64,000 nucleotides of DNA from Streptococcus suis (GCF_002964575.1 NZ_POQQ01000060.1:62001-126000), one strand, 5' to 3'. Positions 1 to 8,594 are shown, counted from the stretch's first letter. Translations and numbers: made by a program. Notes: generated by a model from the letters alone, not told the origin.

Positions 1-1374
1 AATAGTGTCCGAGGTAGAACGATCGTAGTTATGTAAAGTGTAATCGCCATAGGTTTCCGTATGGTTATCCAAAGCCATATCTGTGGACCAGCCCGCAGCC
101 ACCGCAGGTGCATAGGCTACAAGAGGCTTAATGGTTGACCCAGGACTTCTCTGCCCCTGGGTCGCAAAGTTAAAGGTTCTAAAGTCTGCATCCTCTGCAC
201 TGTTAACACGACCAACCAAGGCGCGTACGCCACCCGTCTTAGGATCAAGAGCCACGCTGGCAGCCTGGGCATAGGTCCCATCGTAGCTGGAGGATGGGAA
301 CATGGATTCATCATCAAAAATGACCTGCATGCTAGCCTGAGAATTCTGGTCCATCTCCGTATAGATCCGATAGCCGTTGTTGATGATGTCCGACTCTTTC
401 AAACCATATCTATCAATGGCCTCCGCAATGACCGCATCAAAATAAGATGGGTAGGAATAGTTACTCTGTTTTCCTGAATAAGTGTCAGCCAATTGACTGG
501 CCAAATCAACCTGAAAGCCCGCATCCGCCATTGCCTGATCAATGACTCCAGCATCTACCATGGCTTGCAAAATAGTATCCCGACGATTGGTCGCATTCTC
601 AATAGAGTAATAGGGATTGTAAAGCTCAGGACCTTTCAACATGCCTGCTAATAAAGCGGATTGCTCAATCGACAAATCACTAGCTGAAATCCCAAAATAT
701 TTTTGACTGGCGTCTTCCACACCCCAGACCCCATTGCCAAAATAAGCATTGTTGAGGTACATGGTTAGGATTTCCTGCTTGCTATATTTTTTATTGATTT
801 CAAGGGCAAGGAAATATTCTCTGGCCTTACGGCTGATGGTCTGGTCCTGGGTCAAAAAGGCATTCTTGGCCAACTGCTGAGTAATGGTTGAACCACCACC
901 TGAACGCCCCAAGGTCAAGACTGCTAGAATAGTCCGCTGATAGTTAATTCCTGAGTTTTTATAAAAACTCCTATCTTCCGTCGCGATGACGGCATTTTCC
1001 ATATGATCCGAAATCGCATCCAGCTCCACATAGGTGCCTTTTTGGCCAGACAAGGTGCCTGCTTCCGCTCCATCCTTATCGTAGATAATGGTGGTAGCCT
1101 TGAGTGCTTCCTGCAAATCCCCAACATTCGCAGTCTTTGCAAGAAAGAATAGGTAACCACCTACCGTAAGAACCATTATCCCTATCAAGATCAAAACTAT
1201 TTTTGTCAGTTGATAGCGCCGCCAAAATTTACGAACCGGCTCTGGAATGCGAGACTTTTTCTTTGGTTTGTCTGAATGACCACGATTTCCCCTGCGACTA
1301 CGGCTAGGTCTGTCATCATTGTCAGATTGAAAATCATCTGGAACTTCAATCGGCTGATGTTGCAAATCGTCCAT
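1..1374 (-). CDS. pbp2A: Penicillin-binding protein 2A, bifunctional (partial, C-terminus outside window)
   Basis: Class A PBP that polymerises and cross-links peptidoglycan at the outer face of the membrane. The 458 visible residues start with a charged, disordered cytoplasmic tail, then RKFWRRYQLTKIVLILIG leading into a single membrane anchor (about residues 55-80), then a GT51 glycosyltransferase domain with the catalytic Glu in ATEDRSFYKNSG and the motif GGGSTITQQLAKNAFL. The transpeptidase nucleophile motif SPGSTIKP (SxxK) lies near residue 413, just before the window edge. The order and wording fit streptococcal PBP2A rather than PBP1A or PBP1B. The ATG at 1374 follows an AAAGAGGTG ribosome site. 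The SxN and KTG motifs would lie outside the window. Divergent from the reductase gene at 1530. Confidence 0.93.
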   Translation of the reverse strand, partial: MDDLQHQPIEVPDDFQSDNDDRPSRSRRGNRGHSDKPKKKSRIPEPVRKFWRRYQLTKIVLILIGIMVLTVGGYLFFLAKTANVGDLQEALKATTIIYDKDGAEAGTLSGQKGTYVELDAISDHMENAVIATEDRSFYKNSGINYQRTILAVLTLGRSGGGSTITQQLAKNAFLTQDQTISRKAREYFLALEINKKYSKQEILTMYLNNAYFGNGVWGVEDASQKYFGISASDLSIEQSALLAGMLKGPELYNPYYSIENATNRRDTILQAMVDAGVIDQAMADAGFQVDLASQLADTYSGKQSNYSYPSYFDAVIAEAIDRYGLKESDIINNGYRIYTEMDQNSQASMQVIFDDESMFPSSSYDGTYAQAASVALDPKTGGVRALVGRVNSAEDADFRTFNFATQGQRSPGSTIKPLVAYAPAVAAGWSTDMALDNHTETYGDYTLHNYDRSTSDTI

Positions 1375-1529
1375 AGAACACCTCTTTCTAGTGTTTTTGT
1401 ACCATTATACAATATTTTCTTTCAGCTAGCTGAGAAAAACACTACTGCAAACCTGTTACAGCCGAACAGCGGAATTTTTTGGCAAAATATGATAAAATAG
1501 GGAGATTCTGAATCAGAAAAGGATTTCCA

Positions 1530-2498
1530 ATGACACAAGTATATGATATTACCATTATTGGTGGCGGACCCGTTGGTCTATTTGCCGCCTTCTATGCCCA
1601 TCTCCGCCAAGCTAAAGTCAAAATCATTGACTCTTTACCACAGCTTGGGGGCCAACCGGCTATTCTCTATCCAGAAAAAACAATTTTGGATATTCCAGCC
1701 TTCCCTAGCTTAACAGGACAAGAATTAACCGATAACCTCCTTGCCCAACTCTCAACTTTTGAGACAACCATTTGCCTCAATGAAACTCTGACTGCCATTG
1801 AACCAGGAGAAGTTATTTCCCTGACAACCACCAAAGGCATCCACCAGACAAAAACTCTCCTTATCGCCATGGGAGGTGGCGCCTTTAAGCCACGTCCACT
1901 GGAAATTGAGGGAGCAGACAGCTTTGAAAATGTTCACTATCATGTGTCCAATATCCAACAATATGCTGACAAAGATGTTGTCATCTTAGGTGGAGGAGAC
2001 TCTGCGGTTGATTGGTCATTAGCTTTTGAGAAAATCGCTAAGACTACTCACATTGTCCACCGCCGCGACAACTTCCGCGCCCTTGAACACAGCGTAGATG
2101 AACTCAAGCAGTCCAGCGTCACCATCCATACACCATTTGTCCCTAAAGGGCTTTCTGGGGAAAATGGCAGAGCTTCTGCCATTCATTTCGACAAGGTTAA
2201 GAGCGAGGACAAGCTCACCCTGCCTTTCGACCACCTCTTTGTCAACTACGGTTTTAAATCATCCGTCGGAACGCTGAAAGAATGGGGTTTGGAGCTCAAT
2301 CGCCACCGCATCGTCGTCAACAGCAAACAAGAAACTTCTGTTCCAGGTATTTATGCCATCGGTGACTGTTGTTTCTATGAAGGCAAGATTGACCTGATTG
2401 CGACTGGTCTTGGCGAAGCCCCAACCGCAGTCAACAATGCTATGAACTACCTCAATCCAAATGAAAAAGTGCAACCTAAGCACTCAACCAGTCTGTAA
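1530..2498 (+). CDS. Ferredoxin--NADP reductase, thioredoxin-reductase-like type
   Basis: FAD- and NADPH-binding oxidoreductase of 322 residues, the usual length for the YumC-type ferredoxin-NADP reductases of Firmicutes. The FAD-binding GGGP is at residues 11-14 (TIIGGGPVGLFAAF), the NADP-binding GGGDSAVD at about 154-161, and a late flavin motif GDCCFYEG near 280. No thioredoxin-reductase CxxC active site is present between the two dinucleotide folds, which separates it from TrxB. The adjacent cysteines in GDCC are not at the TrxB position. Start ATG has AAAGGA upstream. It is followed after 1 nt by the pseudouridine synthase gene, so the two are probably translated together. Confidence 0.88.
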   Translation: MTQVYDITIIGGGPVGLFAAFYAHLRQAKVKIIDSLPQLGGQPAILYPEKTILDIPAFPSLTGQELTDNLLAQLSTFETTICLNETLTAIEPGEVISLTTTKGIHQTKTLLIAMGGGAFKPRPLEIEGADSFENVHYHVSNIQQYADKDVVILGGGDSAVDWSLAFEKIAKTTHIVHRRDNFRALEHSVDELKQSSVTIHTPFVPKGLSGENGRASAIHFDKVKSEDKLTLPFDHLFVNYGFKSSVGTLKEWGLELNRHRIVVNSKQETSVPGIYAIGDCCFYEGKIDLIATGLGEAPTAVNNAMNYLNPNEKVQPKHSTSL

Positions 2499-2499
2499 G

Positions 2500-3369
2500 A
2501 TGAAAATTGACATTCGCATTCCCCAAGCCTTTCCACAACTCACTGTTAAGGAAGTCTTGGAAGATTATTTTCTTATTCCTAGAAAAATCCGCCATTTCCT
2601 CCGCACCAAGAAACACATCCGTGTCAACGGTGAGTTGATAAACTGGCAGAGCCCGATTACCGCAGGCGACTTGTTAGAATTGACTTTTGACGAGGAAGAT
2701 TACCCTGAAAAAAGTATTCCTCTGGGACAGGCGGACATGGTGGAGGAACTCTATCAAGATGAGCACTTGATTATCGTCAACAAGCCTGAGGGCATGAAAA
2801 CCCACGGCAATGAACCGACGGAAATTGCCCTACTCAACCATGTCTCTGCCTATGTCGGCCTGACCTGCTATGTAGTCCACAGGCTGGATATGGAAACCAG
2901 CGGAGCCATTCTCTTCGCCAAAAATCCCTTTATCCTGCCCATTCTCAATCGGCTTTTGGAGGACAAGGTCATCTACCGTGACTATCTCGCCCTCTGCCAA
3001 GGACAGTTAAAAAAGACCGACTGGACCATTACCGATAAGATTGGACGGGACCGGCATGACCGCAGAAAGCGGGTGGTCGATAATCGCAAGGGACAGGTAG
3101 CACTGACCCAGGTCCGCCGCTTGAAGACTCTTGGCAAAAATAGTTTGGTCGCCTGTCGCCTCCAGACAGGTCGAACCCACCAGATTCGGGTTCATCTAGC
3201 CCACCATGGTCATGCCCTAATCGGCGACCCTCTTTACAGTAGGGTCACTGCCCCACGTCTCATGCTCCACGCCCAAAAACTCAGCCTGACCCACCCGCTG
3301 ACACTCGAAGAAATTAGTGTAGAAGCAAGGTCGGAGAGTTTTGAGAAAGTCTTGAAGAACATGAAATAA
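2500..3369 (+). CDS. RluA-family pseudouridine synthase
   Basis: Converts uridine to pseudouridine in structured RNA (23S rRNA or tRNA; the exact site cannot be told). The 289 residues hold the RluA motif HRLDMETSG with the catalytic Asp at about residue 130, and the later motif LQTGRTHQIRVHLAHHGH. The N-terminus (KIRHFLRTKKHIRVNGEL) is a degenerate S4-like region. I chose ATG 2500, one nucleotide after the stop of the upstream reductase; an in-frame ATG at 2461 would add 13 residues lying inside that gene and without family resemblance. The transcript ends at the hairpin at 3402. Confidence 0.88.
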   Translation: MKIDIRIPQAFPQLTVKEVLEDYFLIPRKIRHFLRTKKHIRVNGELINWQSPITAGDLLELTFDEEDYPEKSIPLGQADMVEELYQDEHLIIVNKPEGMKTHGNEPTEIALLNHVSAYVGLTCYVVHRLDMETSGAILFAKNPFILPILNRLLEDKVIYRDYLALCQGQLKKTDWTITDKIGRDRHDRRKRVVDNRKGQVALTQVRRLKTLGKNSLVACRLQTGRTHQIRVHLAHHGHALIGDPLYSRVTAPRLMLHAQKLSLTHPLTLEEISVEARSESFEKVLKNMK

Positions 3370-3401
3370 ATAGCTGTACCATTAGAGTTCTATATACCTA
3401 T

Positions 3402-3430
3402 TTCACTGGACTAATCCAGTGAATTTTTTT
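3402..3430 (+). terminator. Rho-independent terminator after pseudouridine synthase gene
   Basis: Perfect 9-bp stem TTCACTGGA/TCCAGTGAA with a CTAA loop followed by seven T. Ends the reductase-pseudouridine synthase transcript. Confidence 0.9.
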
Positions 3431-3444
3431 ATGCTTCCACTAAC

Positions 3445-3475
3445 CAAAAAATCCAGACAAGGAAATCTTGTCTGG
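3445..3475 (-). terminator. Rho-independent terminator of membrane-protein gene at 3583
   Basis: Stem CCAGACAAG/CTTGTCTGG with a 5-nt loop; on the minus strand it is followed by ATTTTTTGG. It faces the plus-strand terminator at 3402, insulating the convergent units. Confidence 0.85.
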
Positions 3476-3582
3476 GTTTACAAGTTAATAACTTAAGCAT
3501 CAAAAAAATTATGAAACTTGGGATTTTGAAATCCATTGTTTAGCCATAAACCAAAAGTAAATTAAGACGACCTAAACAAAAC

Positions 3583-4368
3583 CTACTTTCCCAAACTTTC
3601 CTTATATTGCTTGGACTTTTTACCATACCAGTCTTCAATAGAGTAACCAAACTCCTTCCGATAATGTTCTTGGTTTTTATTGATATTATACAAGACTCTC
3701 ATTGTTGAAGCCATCGCTCTATACATGGTGGTAAAGAGCATCAGGACTATTAGCGGAATAATAGGTAGAATAGCTAGCAGTACCTTAGCAAAGAAGGAAG
3801 AAAAACCATTGGTGAATAGTCGAATAAATATATTTAAAAGCCATAATAATAAAATGATGTTCTTAAAATGCTTGGTTGACTCACTAGAAATTGGGAAACA
3901 TTTAGACTGATTTTTCAAAAATAAGCTCTTTACTAAATAACCAAGTGAACCAACAAACAAAGACCAATAAGTGATCCGTATAAATAGTGATGATACAAAG
4001 AATAGCGTTCCATAAAAAACAGAGTAATAAGAAGGAAGTATCATAGCCATTATTAAAATATTATTGTAGAAGCAAGCCTGTATCTTATTTCTTTTAGCAC
4101 GATAATATACAAAAATGAAAAACAGCCATGATATCAGAAAAATCCAGCCCCAACTAGCTGTCGGAAAAGCTAGCAAAGACTCCAACTCTGTCAAATTTGT
4201 AGCAAAAGTTTCTCCTCCTTTACTTGCGAGCTGACCTAAAGAGACTACATAATAACCTACAAAAATAACCATTCCAATAAATAGGGGAAACATCAAAATA
4301 AGAGTCAAGATATTCCATTTTTCTCCCATTATCAATGCATCTTCAATAACTTGTTTTGTATTTTTCAA
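3583..4368 (-). CDS. Polytopic membrane protein with C-terminal DWYGKKSK signature (putative immunity protein)
   Basis: Protein of 261 residues with about six hydrophobic segments and a cytosol-like basic tail containing YSIEDWYGKKSKQYKESL. Paralogue of 4708-5499 and, at the C-terminus, of 6720-7202. The best start is TTG 4368: GGAGG lies 6 nt upstream, and from there MKNTKQVIEDALIMGEKWNI aligns without gaps to the start of the 4708 paralogue. The in-frame ATG at 4386 would instead translate the ribosome-site region. The start lies 2 nt after the stop of a toxin-tail fragment (4371-4541), so it was probably coupled to a toxin gene. An immunity role is inferred only from that arrangement; I cannot name a family. 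Confidence 0.7.
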   Translation of the reverse strand: MKNTKQVIEDALIMGEKWNILTLILMFPLFIGMVIFVGYYVVSLGQLASKGGETFATNLTELESLLAFPTASWGWIFLISWLFFIFVYYRAKRNKIQACFYNNILIMAMILPSYYSVFYGTLFFVSSLFIRITYWSLFVGSLGYLVKSLFLKNQSKCFPISSESTKHFKNIILLLWLLNIFIRLFTNGFSSFFAKVLLAILPIIPLIVLMLFTTMYRAMASTMRVLYNINKNQEHYRKEFGYSIEDWYGKKSKQYKESLGK

Positions 4369-4370
4369 AC

Positions 4371-4541
4371 TCAACCTCCAAACCATGACAATGAATTATC
4401 TAGCGCTCCTTGGAAAAATTCTGATACATTGTTTCCTACAGATTTGAACTCCTCCCAACCAGCTTGAATCGCTTTTCCTGTATTTTCAGCTAATTCTTCT
4501 CCTCTATCGACAAGCCAGTAAGCCCCATCTTTAATAGCTCC
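4371..4541 (-). pseudogene. C-terminal fragment of an LXG-like toxin or toxin-associated protein
   Basis: An open stretch of about 56 codons without a start, ending AENTGKAIQ...SVGNNVSEFF...WFGG and then TGA. It is clearly homologous to the second half of the chimeric ORF at 5502 (LVDxGExLxENTGKAI, KSVGxNVS, WFGG end). Both copies sit immediately upstream of a membrane-protein paralogue. This is the expected order of a toxin 3' end and its immunity gene. An in-frame stop at 4542-4544 and further stops upstream show the rest of the gene is gone. Assignment to LXG-type toxins is an inference from the context, notably the neighbouring DUF4176 remnant. Confidence 0.6.
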
Positions 4542-4650
4542 TTAAACAGCCTGTAAATCCAGCTAATCGCAAAAACAACCCAAAGCAGAGCTTTACAGCT
4601 AGAATAGACAGGCAGAAGAACCTTCCATGAAGAATCATTTCTACCACTCC

Positions 4651-4656
4651 ATTATA
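4651..4656 (-). promoter_or_regulatory. Extended -10 element upstream of toxin-tail remnant
   Basis: TGGTATAAT on the minus strand. The interval from here to 4542 has no intact gene and is probably eroded toxin sequence. Confidence 0.4.
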
Positions 4657-4658
4657 CC

Positions 4659-4685
4659 AAAAAGACCCAGCTAAAACTAGCTGGG
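4659..4685 (-). terminator. Terminator after the 4708-6631 gene group
   Basis: Minus-strand stem CCCAGCT/AGCTGGG with an AGTTTT loop, followed by TCTTTTTGG. Confidence 0.85.
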
Positions 4686-4707
4686 CAATTCAATCATCTA
4701 CAACCTA

Positions 4708-5499
4708 TTAAACATTTTCTTTCAAGGATTCCTTATACTTCTTTGACTTCTTGCCATACCAAGCTTCGATGGAGTAGTCAAACTCTTGACGATAGTATTC
4801 TTGGTTTTTCTGGATTTCAGTAACAATTCTATACTGATGTAATGTCGTTCGAAACCAGTTCGTAAAAAATATAATAATGAAAATTGGAGCCAACATAATG
4901 GCTGACATGAAAAATTTGGCAACTAATCCATCGATATCTGCTCCAATAAATGTTAACCCCAAATTCACTAGATATACAAAAGGTATATACTTAATCAATT
5001 TATTAACTTGGATTGCATTTATCAAGTTGTTTGCGTCGTTTTTGCTTGAAACTATTAAAAATAGTATATAAACCAAAGAGCCAACGAATATTCCCCAATA
5101 TACTATCCTTAGAAAAACTATTGTTACAAAATACTGCAATCCGAATATGAATGAATAATAAACGATACCGGACAAAATAGACAATACAAGCAAATTTTCC
5201 AAGTAAGCTTTTGGTCTATCATTTCTTGAAATAAAATAGATTCTAAAATAATTAATCCAACCCACCAGAAAAATCAAAACTAACACCTGAGTAGGAATTT
5301 GCAATAAAGTTTCAAACTTGCTAAGTGGAGCTGCAAAGGATGTGTTCGAATAAGCAAACATTTTACCAAATGTCGGCAAATAATACGAAGCAAAAATAAA
5401 CATTGCTATCATAATTGGAAATAGGAAAATAATTGTGAAAATGTTCCACTTTTTTGTAGTATCTATTATATCTGATACTATTTGCTTTTTTTGCTCCAT
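4708..5499 (-). CDS. Polytopic membrane protein with C-terminal AWYGKKSK signature (putative immunity protein)
   Basis: Protein of 263 residues with about six hydrophobic segments, beginning MEQKKQIVSDIIDTTKKWNI and ending YSIEAWYGKKSKKYKESLKE. Paralogue of the 3583 gene along its whole length. ATG 5499 is preceded by GGAGG inside the last codons (WFGG) of the upstream chimeric ORF, whose stop is only 2 nt away, so the two are translationally coupled. The arrangement (tail ending in WFGG, then this membrane protein) is repeated at 4371/3583. Function unknown; protection against a membrane-acting toxin would fit, by analogy with polytopic immunity proteins of LXG toxins. Confidence 0.75.
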   Translation of the reverse strand: MEQKKQIVSDIIDTTKKWNIFTIIFLFPIMIAMFIFASYYLPTFGKMFAYSNTSFAAPLSKFETLLQIPTQVLVLIFLVGWINYFRIYFISRNDRPKAYLENLLVLSILSGIVYYSFIFGLQYFVTIVFLRIVYWGIFVGSLVYILFLIVSSKNDANNLINAIQVNKLIKYIPFVYLVNLGLTFIGADIDGLVAKFFMSAIMLAPIFIIIFFTNWFRTTLHQYRIVTEIQKNQEYYRQEFDYSIEAWYGKKSKKYKESLKENV

Positions 5500-5501
5500 G
5501 C

Positions 5502-5798
5502 TTACCCTCCAAACCAGGACGCAAGCATTTTCGAATTTGAGTTGAAATAATCAGATACATTCTGACCAACCGATTTCAGATCATTCCAAGCCGACTCTAT
5601 TGCTTTTCCTGTATTTTCTACTAATTGCTCACCTATATCGACTAATTTATAAAGACAGGCGGAATAATCAAAATAGCCAATTTCATTCTCTCTTCTAAAA
5701 AGTGGGAACCGATTAATAATCATAATTTTCCTATCCCCATTCTTGAGCTGAACCACTGAGCCAATTGGTAAATATTTCTTCATCAATAATTTCTCCAT
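5502..5798 (-). CDS. Chimeric ORF: DUF4176 N-terminus fused to toxin-tail C-terminus
   Basis: About 98 residues. The first part, KKYLPIGSVVQLKNGDRKIM through FDYSACLY, reads like a DUF4176 protein, a family encoded in type VII secretion LXG loci. After residue ~55 it changes to LVDIGEQLVENTGKAIESAW...SVGQNVS...WFGG, the tail also found at 4371-4541. The simplest explanation is an internal deletion that joined a DUF4176 gene to the 3' end of the next gene, which would have been the toxin. Start is uncertain: ATG 5798 lies 2 nt after the upstream stop; ATG 5783 (MKKYLPIG) is the alternative. Whether the fusion product is stable is unknown. Confidence 0.6.
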   Translation of the reverse strand: MEKLLMKKYLPIGSVVQLKNGDRKIMIINRFPLFRRENEIGYFDYSACLYKLVDIGEQLVENTGKAIESAWNDLKSVGQNVSDYFNSNSKMLASWFGG

Positions 5799-5800
5799 TT

Positions 5801-6631
5801 CTAATACCATTCTTCCTTTGTTTTCCCTTCCCACTCACGATATTCTTCAGGATATTTCCATTTATAATAGCCCTGAAGAAAGAACGGAAGAAAAAGATAG
5901 ATTTGCAAGGTCAAAATTCCTATATTGGTAATAAACCATATAGACAGGGTTCCTAAAACACCTAATCCATCCATGCCCTTCCAACCTTCTAGTATCCATT
6001 TTAAAACGGTTAAAATAATCACTACAATCCAAAAATACCGTGCCAGAAAACTGAAAGCTCTGTCTAATCGTGATGGCAAAAATTGACCATATAGCAACTG
6101 ACTAAGACTTTTAATTTTATGATTGAACAGATTGCCAATAATAACAGCTTGAGAAAAATAAATCGCGCCAACCCCTAATATACCGAGGGTTCCATAAAAT
6201 ACATTCAATAAAAGTAAATTAAATTCAATCAATAACCAAATAAAATAGGTTACAAAAATATGAAACTGAGTACGATAAGTTAGAATAAACTTGAATTTGA
6301 ATCTTTTTCCAAAAATAACGATCAGTAACCATAGAAATGCCAAGAGATAAAAGATCCAATACGGAAAAAAATTGATTGGAGAACCGGTAATGGATGTTTT
6401 TTCACTTGGGAGATGATAGATCATATTAGATATGACAGCAAATAAATAATTGACACCAAAAATAAGAAGAAGACTCCACCAGAAAGTATTCCAATTTCCT
6501 TTAAAGGTTCCTCTATATTTCTCAGTCTCTTGCGCTGATTCAAAATTTGGTTTCCCAAATTTTTTATAAGATGGATCATCATATAGATTTAAGCTCTCTT
6601 CAAAGCTTGCATCTAAAAGTGTTTTTTTCAT
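5801..6631 (-). CDS. Polytopic membrane protein, related to the DWYGKKSK family
   Basis: Protein of 276 residues: soluble N-terminus MKKTLLDASFEESLNLYDDP, about six membrane segments, and an acidic/aromatic tail YPEEYREWEGKTKEEWY that is a divergent form of the C-terminal signature in its neighbours. Its N-terminus matches that of the split gene at 6720-7574 (KKTVWNASLEESMGL). ATG 6631 has GGAGAAAAC upstream. The stop TAG overlaps the ribosome site of the next ORF. Unknown function; grouped with the putative immunity proteins by similarity and position. Confidence 0.65.
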   Translation of the reverse strand: MKKTLLDASFEESLNLYDDPSYKKFGKPNFESAQETEKYRGTFKGNWNTFWWSLLLIFGVNYLFAVISNMIYHLPSEKTSITGSPINFFPYWIFYLLAFLWLLIVIFGKRFKFKFILTYRTQFHIFVTYFIWLLIEFNLLLLNVFYGTLGILGVGAIYFSQAVIIGNLFNHKIKSLSQLLYGQFLPSRLDRAFSFLARYFWIVVIILTVLKWILEGWKGMDGLGVLGTLSIWFITNIGILTLQIYLFLPFFLQGYYKWKYPEEYREWEGKTKEEWY

Positions 6632-6719
6632 GTTTTCTCCTTAACCAATAGCAAATAGTCTTAGCTCTTAGTTAAATACACTTTTTGCTACTAATTTTAA
6701 TATTTCCAGTTTATATTTA

Positions 6720-7574
6720 TCACTTCCCCAAACTTTCCTTATATCGCTTGGACTTTTTACCATACCAGTCTTCAATGCTATATCCTGAGAGAATACGATA
6801 ATCTTCCATATATTTACTGATATAATAGCCTTTTATCTGACTTGCACCAAGTGCAATAACAAAATATAAACCAACCAATCCAATAATAGGAAACGAAAGG
6901 ATGCTAACCGTTCTTATTAAATCATTTCTATACAAATTTTCTCCGCCGGAAAAAAATATCCTATACAGAAAAACTGGAGTAAGAACGAGCCAACCAAATT
7001 TTCTAGAATGAGCAACAAAAAGCTCCACATATCTTTCTAGTGGGTTACTGAAATCTACATTACCATACAAACTATTGTACGAAGTCTTACTAAACCATTG
7101 ATATCTCTCAAGAAGGGCAATCATGAAAACCACCGAATAGATGAATATTGACAAGAACTCACCAAGTATCATTGTAGAAAAAATAACTAGTAATATTTCC
7201 ATTTAGCAATAGAATAGAAATGTAAGCAAAAACATATACTTATTAAAATAATAGTAAGACAAGACTCGTTTTTGATGGATTTTTTTCAAGGAAATGAAAT
7301 ACAAAAGTGTAACAAGTACCCCTAGAAAGAAGGGAATACTTACTAATACCTCCGTACTTTTAAATAGAGTTAATATGATTTGTGAATCAACATATCTACC
7401 TATAAATGTTATTAAATACATGAAGAGATTAACAGTCAAAAATCCCAAGATTTTCTTTCCATAACCGTTTTTCTCTATGTCCTCCATTGAAGTCTGAATG
7501 TACTGATCCGTTACCAACCCCATGCTCTCTTCTAAAGAGGCATTCCATACTGTTTTTTTTTCATTTTTTCTCAT
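6720..7574 (-). pseudogene. Membrane protein of the DWYGKKSK family split by an in-frame TAA
   Basis: One reading frame interrupted at 7203-7205 by TAA. The N-terminal part (RKNEKKTVWNASLEESMG..., two to three membrane segments) ends ...FLLTFLFYC; the very next codon in the same frame is ATG (7202), from which MEILLVIFSTMILGEF... continues to YSIEDWYGKKSKRYKESLGK. Joined, it would be about 284 residues, like the 276-residue paralogue at 5801. The first start is taken as ATG 7574 (TTG 7583 is possible). Because ATG follows the stop directly, a second polypeptide could still be made by reinitiation. The 3' end is nearly identical in DNA to that of the 3583 gene, pointing to duplication or gene conversion. 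Confidence 0.75.
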
Positions 7575-7599
7575 CCTTATCAAATCATCCTGCTCTACT

Positions 7600-7605
7600 A
7601 TTATA
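7600..7605 (-). promoter_or_regulatory. Extended -10 promoter of the membrane-protein cluster
   Basis: TTTGGTATAAT on the minus strand, about 25 nt before the first start codon of the split gene. No convincing -35. Confidence 0.5.
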
Positions 7606-7668
7606 CCAAAATTCTAGATAAGATGGCATATTTAAAAAATGTTACCCAGATATGAGTTTGAAGCCACC

Positions 7669-7695
7669 AAAAAAAGCCGAACACTCAGCTTTTTT
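7669..7695 (-). terminator. purR terminator
   Basis: Minus-strand hairpin GCTGA GTGT TCGGC flanked by A and T runs (T7 downstream). Ends the purR transcript and separates it from the membrane-protein cluster. Confidence 0.8.
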
Positions 7696-7755
7696 ATGCA
7701 CGCATAATCTAAATAGGGGGCAGCTTACATCTCTTGAAGTGCTGACCAGTAAAAG

Positions 7756-8568
7756 TTACTCAAAAATATTACCCAACTCAACGTCCACGCGATTTTCTTT
7801 GACATTGATGTCGGTCACGGCTAGAAGGGATTTGTAGTTGGCAACGTTGCGGTCACCTTTTTGGTTTTCCGCAAAGACGGCTACACCTACTAAAGTTGAG
7901 TCAAACTCAGACAAGAGGCTAATCATACCATTGATGGTACCACCATTTTTCAAGAAGTCATCGACGATCAAGACACGACTTCCTGCCTTCAAGCTACGCT
8001 TGGATAGGAACATCTTTTCAATGCGGTCGCTAGATCCAGAAACATAGTTGACAGAAACGGTTGAACCCTCTGTAATCTTAAGGTCCCGACGAACAATAAC
8101 AAATGGAACATTGAGTACATTGGCAACGGCATTGGCCAAAGGAACACCTTTTGTTGCAACTGTCATGACAGCATCAATCTTTTCTTCCTTAAAAGCATTG
8201 GCAATAATACGACCAACGTTTTTCAAGACATGAGGTGTTGAAAGAAGGTCTGATGAGTAAATATAACCACCTGGCAAAATCCGGTTACTTTCAGCCATCT
8301 GGTCACGAAGAGTTTGGGCAATCTCGATGGACTCTTCCTTAGAAATAGAAGGCGTAAATACAACACCTCCACTGGCACCTGTAATGGTTTCAATCTGCCC
8401 AATCGAACTTTCTTCAAAGGCTTTTTTAATAATTGCAATATCTTCTGAAATCGAAGACTTGGCAGACTCATACTTTTCCGCAAAGGTATTCAAGCTTGTT
8501 AATTCGTAAGGGTGATTGATGAGGTAGTTAGAGATAACAACCATTCGTTCACTTCTTCTTAATTTCAT
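7756..8568 (-). CDS. purR: Pur operon regulator PurR
   Basis: Transcription factor of purine biosynthesis genes, 270 residues, the usual PurR length. An N-terminal winged helix (residues ~1-75, MKLRRSERMVVISNYLINHP) is followed by a phosphoribosyltransferase-like domain with the PRPP-binding loop VLIVDDFLKNGGT near residue 205. In Gram-positive cocci this domain senses PRPP, and PurR acts through PurBoxes. Extended -10 TGCTATAAT at 8600-8595. purR sits between two accessory blocks, so its flanks have been a repeated insertion point. Confidence 0.95.
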   Translation of the reverse strand: MKLRRSERMVVISNYLINHPYELTSLNTFAEKYESAKSSISEDIAIIKKAFEESSIGQIETITGASGGVVFTPSISKEESIEIAQTLRDQMAESNRILPGGYIYSSDLLSTPHVLKNVGRIIANAFKEEKIDAVMTVATKGVPLANAVANVLNVPFVIVRRDLKITEGSTVSVNYVSGSSDRIEKMFLSKRSLKAGSRVLIVDDFLKNGGTINGMISLLSEFDSTLVGVAVFAENQKGDRNVANYKSLLAVTDINVKENRVDVELGNIFE

Positions 8569-8594
8569 ATCGTTCTCCTTTTTGGCTTTTTCCT

